Assembly: GCA_030746455.1 (NCBI GenBank)
Contig: JASLMQ010000051.1
Span: forward strand, 1-5,129
Length of the DNA: 5,129 nt
DNA from: Candidatus Latescibacterota bacterium
GTDB lineage: Bacteria; Latescibacterota; UBA2968; GCA-2709665
Direction: 5' to 3'
Part shown: piece by piece, positions 1 to 5,129 of the stretch
Layout: every line of letters starts with the position of its first letter
Position numbering within the stretch: position 1 is the first letter of the stretch
The notes under the pieces: generated by a model
The model's input: the letters and a program-made list of their open reading frames with translations, nothing else
What the model was told of the DNA's origin: nothing
The model's database searches: none
Made by a program: the position numbers and the translations under genes

Positions 1-2
1 CA

Positions 3-83
3 CGTTCACTCGGCGGGGCTTCGACCTCCTTCCTGGATGGCCGCCCGCTCCGTTACCTGCTGTACGAGCAATTGGCAGGATGA
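3..83 (+). CDS. Probable C-terminal tail of an upstream gene (partial)
   Basis: An open frame enters from the left edge and stops at TGA 81-83, giving 26 residues that end in LDGRPLRYLLYEQLAG. Of the three + frames here, this one has protein-like composition, and about 18 of its 26 codons end in G or C, as in the real genes of the window. The stop lies about 120 nt before the GH4 start, a normal spacing for a preceding same-strand gene. I do not recognise a family from so short a tail. It could equally be non-coding, because a run of 26 codons without a stop is weak evidence in GC-rich DNA. Confidence 0.4.
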   Translation, partial: RSLGGASTSFLDGRPLRYLLYEQLAG

Positions 84-106
84 ACACTTTGCAGTTCATT
101 AGATCA

Positions 107-123
107 GCCAGGCTTATCCTGGC
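107..123. repeat. Short perfect inverted repeat upstream of the GH4 gene
   Basis: GCCAGG (107-112) and CCTGGC (118-123) form a perfect 6-bp stem around the 5-nt spacer CTTAT. It lies 23 nt after the probable upstream stop codon and about 80 nt before the GH4 start. No T tract follows, so it is a poor intrinsic terminator. It could be a small operator or an RNA hairpin in the 5' leader. Six base pairs can arise by chance, so this is only a candidate. Confidence 0.3.
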
Positions 124-190
124 GCACCGAAAGACGCGAAATGAAAGGCGTGCGGGACTGGCGGGCCTCCGCCTCGTCTCGACGGATCCA

Positions 191-198
191 GAAAGGAG
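191..198 (+). promoter_or_regulatory. Ribosome binding site that fixes the GH4 start
   Basis: GAAAGGAG is a near-consensus Shine-Dalgarno sequence placed 5 nt before ATG 204. It selects 204 over the in-frame ATG at 141, which would add 21 residues unlike any GH4 N-terminus and lacks an equally good site. With the 204 start, the protein begins directly with the nucleotide-binding strand [11 protein letters not shown]. Confidence 0.8.
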
Positions 199-203
199 CA
201 TTG

Positions 204-1532
204 ATGCCCAAGATCGTATTCATCGGCGCTGGAAGCTTCGGGTTCACACGCGGCCTCGTGCGCGACCTGCTGACGTTTCCCCTGCTGGAGGGATCGGAGC
301 TCGCGCTGGTCGACATCAACAGGGAGCGGCTCAACTTCGCGAAGCGGGCGGTGGAGAAGCTCGTCAAACAGGGGAACTACCCGGCCAAGGTCACAACCAC
401 GATGGATCGGCGCGAGGTGCTCAAGGGCGCGGATGCCGTCCTGGTGACGATCCTGGTCGGCCGGACCAACGTGTGGCAGCACGACATCCTGATTCCCAAG
501 AAGTACGGCATCGACACGAACGTGGGGGACACACGGGGACCCAGCGGCATCTTCCGAGCGCTGCGAACGATCCCCACGATGCTGGGGCTGTGCCGGGACA
601 TGGAGGAGCTTTGTCCCAACGCGATCATGCTGAACTACACGAACCCGATGGCGATGCTGTGCCACGCCATGCAGCGAGAGAGCTTCATCACGCTGTCCGG
701 CCTGTGCCACAGCGTGCAGGGTACCGCCCGGATGCTCGCCCGGTGGGCGGGCGTCAACCCCGATCGAGTGGACTATGTGTGCGCCGGGATCAACCACATG
801 GCCTGGTACCTCAAGTTCGAGCACAAGGGACGGGACCTCTACCCCAAGCTCAAGAAGGTGGTTGCCACGGACAAGGACGTGTACAACGAGGAGCAGGTCC
901 GCAACGAGATGTTCATGGCGCTTGGATACTACGTGACCGAGTCTAGCGGGCACAACTCGGAGTACAACTGGTGGTTCCGCAAGCGTCCAGATCTGATCCG
1001 GCAGTACTGCACGACGGGAACCGGATGGAACCCCGGGAAGTACGCCGACATCCTCAAGAACTACCAGAAGCGCGAGAAGACCTGGAAGAAGAGCGTGAAG
1101 GAGTGGCTGAGCAGCGAGGCGCCGATGTCGCTCAAGCGGGGGCACGAGTACGCGGCCTCGATCATCAACGCCTACCTGGGTGGCGAGCTGTTCGAGTTCA
1201 ACGGGAATGTGGAGAACAAGGGCCTGGTGACCAACCTGCCCGAGGGGGCGTGCGTGGAGATCCCGGTGGTGGCGCGCCGGAACACGCTGATGCCCGTGCA
1301 CGTGGGTGCGCTGCCCCCGTCGGTGGCCATGCTCACCGGGCTGTCCGCCCAGATCGAGATGATGACGGTGGAGGGATGCCTGACGGGTGATGCCGAGCTG
1401 ATCTACCAGGCGGTCGCGCACGATCCGCTCACGGCGAGTAAGCTCTCGTTGCAGGAGATCCGGAAGATGGTCCGGGAGATGTTCAGGAAGAACGAGAAGT
1501 ATCTGCCGCACTTCAAGAAGATCAACATCTGA
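204..1532 (+). CDS. melA: GH4 NAD+/Mn2+-dependent glycosidase, probable alpha-galactosidase (MelA-like)
   Basis: This 442-residue protein has the usual GH4 length. GH4 enzymes cleave glycosides by an oxidation-elimination mechanism that uses bound NAD+ and a divalent metal, normally Mn2+, in the cytoplasm. Visible in order are the Rossmann dinucleotide motif GAGSFG (residues 8-13), an acidic residue after the second strand (VDIN, 36-39), [10 protein letters not shown] (106-115), NYTNPMAM (144-151), GLCHSVQGT (166-174) and AGINHMAWY (194-202), then [10 protein letters not shown] (245-254). Cys168 and His198 match the family's metal ligands. The CHSV form of the Cys motif, and close resemblance over most of the length to my recollection of E. 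coli MelA, favour an unphosphorylated alpha-galactoside over 6-phosphoglycosides, which usually carry CDMP or CNxP there. There is no signal peptide. Activity on alpha-glucosides or glucuronides cannot be excluded, so the symbol is family-level. No clear terminator follows the gene. Confidence 0.9.
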   Translation: MPKIVFIGAGSFGFTRGLVRDLLTFPLLEGSELALVDINRERLNFAKRAVEKLVKQGNYPAKVTTTMDRREVLKGADAVLVTILVGRTNVWQHDILIPKKYGIDTNVGDTRGPSGIFRALRTIPTMLGLCRDMEELCPNAIMLNYTNPMAMLCHAMQRESFITLSGLCHSVQGTARMLARWAGVNPDRVDYVCAGINHMAWYLKFEHKGRDLYPKLKKVVATDKDVYNEEQVRNEMFMALGYYVTESSGHNSEYNWWFRKRPDLIRQYCTTGTGWNPGKYADILKNYQKREKTWKKSVKEWLSSEAPMSLKRGHEYAASIINAYLGGELFEFNGNVENKGLVTNLPEGACVEIPVVARRNTLMPVHVGALPPSVAMLTGLSAQIEMMTVEGCLTGDAELIYQAVAHDPLTASKLSLQEIRKMVREMFRKNEKYLPHFKKINI

Positions 1533-1632
1533 GACCAGATTGGAGAATACGGTCCGGTGGTAGGCCTTGACTTCGGGGGTGGGGCGCACCAGGGGACTTC
1601 GAGCGAATGAGGAGCCCCTGTCCGAGGAGGTC

Positions 1633-1739
1633 TGCAGCCACAGCCGGGTGGGGTCACGGAGAAGCGAAGCAAGGCCGGGGGAAGGCAACCAAGAGCAGGG
1701 ATTGCCACGCTACGACTGTGGAGCCAGAGCCAGGGTGGG
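1633..1739. repeat. Imperfect direct repeat inside the intergenic element
   Basis: Copy 1 (1633-1652) is TGCAGCCACAGCCGGGTGGG. Copy 2 (1719-1739) begins TGGAGCCAGAGCCAGGG and ends TGGG. They differ by two substitutions and one inserted A over about 20 positions and are 86 nt apart. The duplication explains why the antisense translation of this stretch looks repetitive. It supports the region being a structured or repeat-derived element rather than a coding gene. Confidence 0.5.
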
Positions 1740-1866
1740 ACGGTGACGCCGACGTTTCTATCGCCCCTTCCTCCTCCGCTGCTTCCACCTTTGCTGAAAC
1801 TACGGCGGACAGGTTGCAGCTGCGGAGGACAAGCCGGGGTTCGATGACTCGCTTTCCTACGAGCAT

Positions 1867-1886
1867 CCCGGGGCTTGTGCCCCGGG
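1867..1886. repeat. Perfect 8-bp GC hairpin upstream of the sulfatase gene
   Basis: CCCGGGGC (1867-1874) pairs fully with GCCCCGGG (1879-1886) across a TTGT loop. The stem is all G-C, so it is very stable as RNA. No T run follows (CTAATGAC), so as a terminator for the GH4 transcript it is atypical. It may act as an mRNA-stability or transcript-end structure, or simply be the signature hairpin of the repeat element. Confidence 0.75.
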
Positions 1887-1898
1887 CTAATGACTGTC

Positions 1899-1911
1899 GC
1901 CCCTTCGGGGC
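1899..1911. repeat. Second perfect GC hairpin, just before the sulfatase ribosome binding site
   Basis: GCCCC (1899-1903) pairs with GGGGC (1907-1911) around TTC; a register using a C(UUCG)G tetraloop is also possible. It lies 12 nt after the first hairpin and 4 nt before the purine-rich GGAGAAGG. The stacked pair of hairpins looks like one module at the end of the repeat element and could influence ribosome access to the sulfatase start. Confidence 0.65.
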
Positions 1912-1915
1912 TTAC

Positions 1916-1923
1916 GGAGAAGG
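1916..1923 (+). promoter_or_regulatory. Ribosome binding site of the sulfatase gene, embedded at the end of the repeat element
   Basis: GGAGAAGG is a purine-rich Shine-Dalgarno-like stretch, with AAGG ending 9 nt before ATG 1933. An in-frame stop (TGA 1891-1893) lies shortly upstream with no other in-frame start between, so 1933 is the first possible ATG. The site directly abuts the hairpin module, so the repeat element appears to supply the translation-initiation context of the gene. Confidence 0.55.
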
Positions 1924-1932
1924 TTAGAGAGC

Positions 1933-3477
1933 ATGCCCGATGGACGTCCGAACATCCTTTTTGCGTTTGCCGATGACTGGGGGCGGTACGCCAGTGCCTA
2001 TCGTCAGGTCGAGGGCGATGGCACACCGAACGCGCTGCTCGATACCCCGAACTTCGACCGGATCGCGCGGGAGGGCGTCCTCTTCACCAACGCCTTCGTT
2101 CCCGCACCGTCGTGCACGCCGTGCCGCAGCTCGATCCTGACGGGACGCTACTTCTGGCAGACCGAGCGGGGCGCGATCCTGCAGGGGGCCGTCTGGGACG
2201 AATCGATTCCGTCCTACCCCCTCCTGCTGGAAGAGGCCGGTTACCACATCGGCTACACCTACAAGGTGTGGTCGCCCGGAACGCCGCGCGACGCCCCCTA
2301 TGGCGCCGATCGGACCCGCTACGCGCCGGCGGGCTCCCGGTTCGGGCAGTTCTCCCAGGTGGCCACCGAACACGCAAAGGAGGTCGGGGTCGAGGGGGCC
2401 AAGCAGATCCTCTACGACGAGGTCCGTGAGAACTTCGACGCCTTCCTCGCCGCGCGTCCCGATGACGCCCCCTTCTGCTACTGGTGGGGGCCCACGAACA
2501 CCCACCGCAAGTGGGAGCGGGGCTCGGGCAAGGCCCTGTGGGGGCTCGATCCGGACGATCTGGAGGGGCGCCTGCCGGCATACCTACCCGACGTGCCCGA
2601 GATTCGGGAAGACGTCTGCGACTACCTGGGCGAATGCCTTGCGGTGGACGCGGGGCTGGGCGTGATCCTGGACCGGCTCGAGGAGATGGGGGAGCTGGAC
2701 AACACGCTGATCGTCGTGAGCGGCGACCACGGCATCCCCGGTTTCCCACGGGGCAAGTGCAACCTGTACGACCTGGGGTGCGAGGTGGCCCTGGCCGCGC
2801 GCTGGCCCGGCCGGATACCCGGCGGCCGGATCGTGGACGACTTCGTCAATCTGATGGACCTGGCGCCCACCTTCCTGGAGGCGGCGGGGGTCGATCCCCC
2901 TGAAGGGATGTGCGCGGGGAGCCTGATGGACGTGCTGACCTCATCCGAGTCGGGGCAGGTCGATCCCGAGCGGACCTTCGTGGTCACCGGCAGGGAGCGG
3001 CACGTTGCGGACGCCAGGCCGGACCACCTACCGTACCCGCAGCGCGCCATCCGAACCGGCGACTTCCTTTACATCCGCAACTTCGAGCCGGACCGGTGGC
3101 CGATGGGGGATCCGAAGGGTCTTGATGATCCAGACGCGCCCGCTCCGTCGCATGAGGAGTTGTGCAACAACACTCGGATCGCCTATCCCGACATGGACGC
3201 CGGCCCGACCAAGGCCTGGATGATTGAAAACCGGGCAGACGATCGGGTGAAGGACCTGTTCGACCTGAGCTTCGGGATGTTCCCCGCGGAGGAGCTCTAC
3301 GATCTGACGGAAGACCCGCATCACATACGCAACCTTGCGGGGAACACGTCGTGCGAGGGGATCCGACAGGGGCTGTCGAATCGGTTGACTACCGTGTTGA
3401 GGGAACAGGACGACCCACGGGTCGGCGGGTCGGCGTGTCGATTCGAGTACCCGCCGTTCACGGACGCGCCTGATTGA
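1933..3477 (+). CDS. Type I (formylglycine-dependent) sulfatase, apparently cytoplasmic
   Basis: This 514-residue protein has the length and motif order of the S1 sulfatases, which hydrolyse sulfate esters or sulfamates. [10 protein letters not shown] (residues 7-16) carries the Asp pair that binds Ca2+ (D14, D15). [11 protein letters not shown] (61-71) is the CxPxR signature: C61 is the residue expected to become formylglycine, and R65 stabilises it. K111, H191 (in TNTHRKW) and the SGDHG motif (D265, H266), followed by K275, supply the other usual active-site positions. The C-terminal subdomain holds [19 protein letters not shown] (452-470), a typical sulfatase ending. The overall look ([24 protein letters not shown]) recalls sulfatases annotated as heparan N-sulfatase-like, but the substrate cannot be read from sequence. 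No signal peptide is present: the catalytic fold begins at residue 7. C61 needs a maturase (FGE or anSME) encoded elsewhere. In place of the common GKWH motif the sequence reads KVWS at 111-114. Confidence 0.93.
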   Translation: MPDGRPNILFAFADDWGRYASAYRQVEGDGTPNALLDTPNFDRIAREGVLFTNAFVPAPSCTPCRSSILTGRYFWQTERGAILQGAVWDESIPSYPLLLEEAGYHIGYTYKVWSPGTPRDAPYGADRTRYAPAGSRFGQFSQVATEHAKEVGVEGAKQILYDEVRENFDAFLAARPDDAPFCYWWGPTNTHRKWERGSGKALWGLDPDDLEGRLPAYLPDVPEIREDVCDYLGECLAVDAGLGVILDRLEEMGELDNTLIVVSGDHGIPGFPRGKCNLYDLGCEVALAARWPGRIPGGRIVDDFVNLMDLAPTFLEAAGVDPPEGMCAGSLMDVLTSSESGQVDPERTFVVTGRERHVADARPDHLPYPQRAIRTGDFLYIRNFEPDRWPMGDPKGLDDPDAPAPSHEELCNNTRIAYPDMDAGPTKAWMIENRADDRVKDLFDLSFGMFPAEELYDLTEDPHHIRNLAGNTSCEGIRQGLSNRLTTVLREQDDPRVGGSACRFEYPPFTDAPD

Positions 3478-3479
3478 GC

Positions 3480-3526
3480 AAAGGCCCCCCGATCTCCTGC
3501 TTGAGCGGGACCAACCGGGGGGCTTT
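3480..3526 (+). terminator. Intrinsic terminator after the sulfatase gene
   Basis: GCCCCCCG (3484-3491) pairs perfectly with CGGGGGGC (3516-3523). Outside a single bulged G (3483), AAA (3480-3482) can pair with TTT (3524-3526). The 24-nt interior can fold a smaller stem (CCTGCT with AGCGGG). The hairpin starts 2 nt after the sulfatase stop, the usual place for a terminator. The T tract is short (TTTCT), so termination may be partial. The AAA/TTT arms also allow use from the opposite strand. Confidence 0.7.
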
Positions 3527-3565
3527 CTGCGCATTGGACAGCCAAACATCTGGAGTCGACTTGAG

Positions 3566-4699
3566 ATGACATCCAAGGAACGATTGCTTGCCGCCGCTTC
3601 ATTCCGGGAGCCCGACCGCGTGCCGATCGAGCTTCGGATTGGGCCGAAGGCCCGCGAGTTGCCCGAAGCGCGGAGAATCGTCGAGTTCATCGACACCCAC
3701 GCGGACAACTTCAGCGGAGTGCCTGCGGCCGATTGGGGTTTCTTCGGGCTGGATTCTCAGTACAGCGAGGAGGTCGTCGAGGACATCCCCGGAGAGTACC
3801 GGCGAATCAGGCGGACCCACCGGACCGAGGGCGGCGACTTCCACGCCATCACCAAGCACAACTACCCGCACCTGGACGCGGCCGACTATCACTGGGAAAG
3901 ACGCTACATCACCTCTCTCGAAGAGCTTGAGCGTCTCGCTGACGCGCCCCGGTCGTCCCGCCCCATATTCGCAGACAGGCACCACGAGGCGGTGGAGAGG
4001 ATGGGCGATCGCGGCGTACCCTTCATGGGGGTCGCGCACCCCCTGGGCACACTGGTACGACAAGCCACGATGGAAGAGGTCTACATCTGGCTGTTCAACG
4101 AAGAGGCCGTTGCTCACCGGTTTCTTCTGAACACCTGCGACCAGATCTGCGCCACGATCCGCAAACTGGGCGAGGCCGGCATCACCGGGTGGTTCGGCAC
4201 CGTCGCGCACGAGATGCTCATCCCTCCGTGGATGGGTATGAAGCAGTTCGACAGAGTTGTGTTCCCCTACGACAAGGCTGTGAATGACGAAGTCCATCGG
4301 ATCGGGGGGAGAATGCGCAGCCACTGCCACGGCAACTGCATGAAATTCCTGCAGCGCATGTGTGAGATGGGTGTCGACGCAATCGAGCCCCTCGAGCCGA
4401 CACCGTTCGGTGACGTGGACATGCGGGAGGCGAAGAGACGGGTCGGCGACCGGATGCTGCTGTCGGGCAACGTGCCGTCTCAGGATTTCGTCACGATGAG
4501 CCGCGAAGAGGTGCGGGAATGGGTCCGCAAGACCATCGTGGAGGCCGCGCCCGGAGGCGGGTTCGCCCTTCGCACGACCGGCGGCCATTCTGGAGTCAAT
4601 CCCGACCTGGACAAGGTGATGCTTCACAAGATCATCGACAACGTACACGCGTATATGGAGGCGGGGATGGAGTTCGGAAGCTATCCGATCTCGGTATGA
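3566..4699 (+). CDS. Uroporphyrinogen decarboxylase (URO-D) superfamily protein, not a canonical HemE
   Basis: This 377-residue protein has the URO-D/MtaA-type TIM-barrel length and motif pattern: SKERLLAAASFREPDRVPIE (3-22) at the N-terminus, as in methyltransferase-like members, then GGRMRSHCHGNCMKF (247-261), GVDAIEPLEPTPFGDVDM (269-286), LLSGNVPSQ (299-307) and a Gly-rich C-terminal strand, GGGFALRTTGGHSG (330-343). The FMRQAGRY arginine motif of true HemE is absent, so heme synthesis is unlikely. Corrinoid:thiol methyltransferases of this superfamily bind Zn through HxC plus a distal Cys; here the first site reads H253-C254-H255-G and the distal segment has G340-H341 rather than Cys. A different metal site or function is therefore likely. 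There is no signal peptide. ATG 3566 follows TGGAG (3551-3555). The PHP gene begins 32 nt downstream, suggesting one transcript. The substrate is unknown. Confidence 0.85.
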   Translation: MTSKERLLAAASFREPDRVPIELRIGPKARELPEARRIVEFIDTHADNFSGVPAADWGFFGLDSQYSEEVVEDIPGEYRRIRRTHRTEGGDFHAITKHNYPHLDAADYHWERRYITSLEELERLADAPRSSRPIFADRHHEAVERMGDRGVPFMGVAHPLGTLVRQATMEEVYIWLFNEEAVAHRFLLNTCDQICATIRKLGEAGITGWFGTVAHEMLIPPWMGMKQFDRVVFPYDKAVNDEVHRIGGRMRSHCHGNCMKFLQRMCEMGVDAIEPLEPTPFGDVDMREAKRRVGDRMLLSGNVPSQDFVTMSREEVREWVRKTIVEAAPGGGFALRTTGGHSGVNPDLDKVMLHKIIDNVHAYMEAGMEFGSYPISV

Positions 4700-4720
4700 C
4701 GGCCATCTCCGATAGGTAAT

Positions 4721-4731
4721 AGGGAACGAGG
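4721..4731 (+). promoter_or_regulatory. Ribosome binding site of the PHP gene
   Basis: AGGGA (4721-4725) lies 6 nt before ATG 4732, with a further GAGG immediately adjacent. This supports 4732 as the start. The nearby ATG at 4696, which overlaps the URO-D stop, leads to a stop after seven codons and is not a start. Confidence 0.6.
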
Positions 4732-5129
4732 ATGCAATCCGACTGGCACATCCATTCCCGGAATTCGTGCGACGGCGCATGCATGGTGGTCGCGGACCTG
4801 GTTCAGGAGGCGGAGGACGCGGGGATGCGTGACTATGGCCTCACGGACCACGTGCACACGCCACACAACCTGCCGGACATCGCCCGATCCAGGACGGAAT
4901 ACCTGGACAGCGATCCTCCCGCCGGCTTCCACTTCGGAGTCGAGGTCAGCTGCGTGTCTCAGTGGGAGATCGACGAGATTGCGGGTGGAGCTTACGAGAA
5001 TCCCGTCTATGGCTTGCGGAAGGGCGGGGAACCCGGATGCGAGTTGGCGATCGGTATTGGGCGTGAAGACTTCGAAGCCTACGGGATCGAGTATGCGGTC
5101 GGAGGCACACACTGGCCGCTGTACGTGCC
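4732..5129 (+). CDS. PHP-domain metal-dependent hydrolase, 3' end outside the window
   Basis: The frame is open from ATG 4732 to the window edge, giving 132 residues of a longer protein. PHP (polymerase and histidinol phosphatase) domains are TIM-barrel phosphoesterases with a two- or three-metal site. The first motifs are clear: DWHIHSRNSCDG (residues 4-15, ligands H6 and H8), YGLTDHVHTP (35-44, D39 and H40), FGVEVS (68-73, E71) and GGTHWPL (124-130, H127). The spacing fits HisK-type PHP proteins, and histidinol phosphatase is one possibility. However, no histidine-pathway gene is nearby, and many such proteins in carbohydrate loci have unassigned substrates. There is no signal peptide. Its position 32 nt after the URO-D-like gene, with a good ribosome binding site, indicates an operon. 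The segment 85-118 is Gly/Glu-rich and unusual. Confidence 0.88.
   Translation, partial: MQSDWHIHSRNSCDGACMVVADLVQEAEDAGMRDYGLTDHVHTPHNLPDIARSRTEYLDSDPPAGFHFGVEVSCVSQWEIDEIAGGAYENPVYGLRKGGEPGCELAIGIGREDFEAYGIEYAVGGTHWPLYV

Larger units (their letters stand above)
1606..1926. repeat. Probable dispersed non-coding repeat element in a 400-nt intergenic gap
   Basis: The gap 1533-1932 has no convincing gene. Bases 1533-1605 show nothing recognisable. From about 1606 the sequence changes character: runs such as AGAAGCGAAGCAAGGCCGG, an imperfect internal duplication (1633-1652 and 1719-1739), an 8-bp inverted pair (TCCTCCGC 1772-1779 with GCGGAGGA 1822-1829), then two perfect hairpins at 1867-1886 and 1899-1911. 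The terminal part resembles repeat blocks I recall from planctomycete-like and metagenomic genomes, often directly upstream of genes; that is memory, not a search. Short open frames on both strands cross it but have low-complexity Pro/Arg/Cys/Trp-rich products and no domain. It could be a decayed mobile element, a repeat spread by a transposase supplied elsewhere, or a structured 5' leader. The boundaries are approximate. Confidence 0.55.

Noticed and set aside
89..119. Possible sigma70 promoter TTGCAG ... TTATCC
   Set aside because: The spacing is about 19 nt and the -10 match is poor; the second half overlaps the inverted repeat. Too weak to call.
141..203. Upstream ATG as the GH4 start
   Set aside because: It adds 21 residues unlike GH4 N-termini, while ATG 204 has a near-consensus GAAAGGAG at ideal spacing and begins with the nucleotide-binding strand.
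80..946. A 288-codon + strand frame starting before the GH4 gene
   Set aside because: It overlaps the GH4 gene in another frame, and its product is rich in Arg, Gly, Ala and Gln with no recognisable fold.
1533..1605. Terminator directly after the GH4 gene
   Set aside because: No stable hairpin followed by T residues is visible in this stretch; the nearest strong hairpins are over 330 nt downstream.
114..1688. A 524-codon open frame on the - strand opposite the GH4 gene
   Set aside because: It is antisense to a gene with unmistakable GH4 motifs, its product is low-complexity (His, Arg, Leu, Val, Asp) with no domain, and long antisense frames are expected in GC-rich genes.
1607..1927. A 106-codon + strand frame filling the intergenic gap
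   Set aside because: Its start has no good ribosome binding site, the product has no domain, and the frame runs through the internal duplication and both hairpins, which points to repeat DNA.
1403..2026. A 207-codon - strand frame spanning the gap and parts of both flanking genes
   Set aside because: It overlaps the ends of two well-supported genes, and its Pro/Arg/Cys-rich product reflects the antisense reading of the repeat block.
3599..4780. A 393-codon - strand frame opposite the URO-D-like gene
   Set aside because: It is antisense to a gene with conserved URO-D motifs, and its own product lacks any recognisable domain.

Overview
The window is GC-rich bacterial DNA with compact + strand genes and no sign of phage, plasmid or RNA genes. 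It holds one probable gene tail at the left edge, three complete genes and one gene cut by the right edge. The content (NAD-dependent GH4 glycosidase, type I sulfatase, a uroporphyrinogen-decarboxylase-like protein, a PHP-domain hydrolase) together with a GC-rich, hairpin-bearing intergenic block suggests a polysaccharide-degrading bacterium of the Planctomycetota/PVC or a neighbouring candidate phylum known mainly from metagenomes. That placement is inferred from gene content and general knowledge; there is no phylogenetic marker in the window.

Layout: 3-83, probable C-terminal tail of an upstream gene, followed by a small 17-nt inverted repeat. 204-1532, a GH4 glycosidase most like the alpha-galactosidase MelA, with a strong ribosome binding site that fixes its start. 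1533-1932, 400 bases without a convincing gene; most of it looks like a dispersed non-coding repeat element ending in two perfect GC-rich hairpins directly before the next gene's ribosome binding site. 1933-3477, a type I sulfatase with a CTPCR formylglycine motif and no signal peptide. 3480-3526, a good intrinsic-terminator-like hairpin. 3566-4699, a URO-D superfamily protein that is not a normal HemE and has unusual residues where the methyltransferase relatives bind zinc. 4732-5129 (runs off), a PHP-domain metal-dependent hydrolase, 32 nt downstream of the URO-D gene and probably co-transcribed with it.

Taken together the genes look like part of an intracellular carbohydrate-use locus: the GH4 enzyme and the sulfatase both appear cytoplasmic, which fits processing of an imported small sulfated (perhaps galactose-containing) glycoside. 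The URO-D-like and PHP proteins have no assigned role; a link to removal of a methyl or phosphate group is speculation. No transporter, regulator or corrinoid protein is visible here, so the substrate cannot be named.
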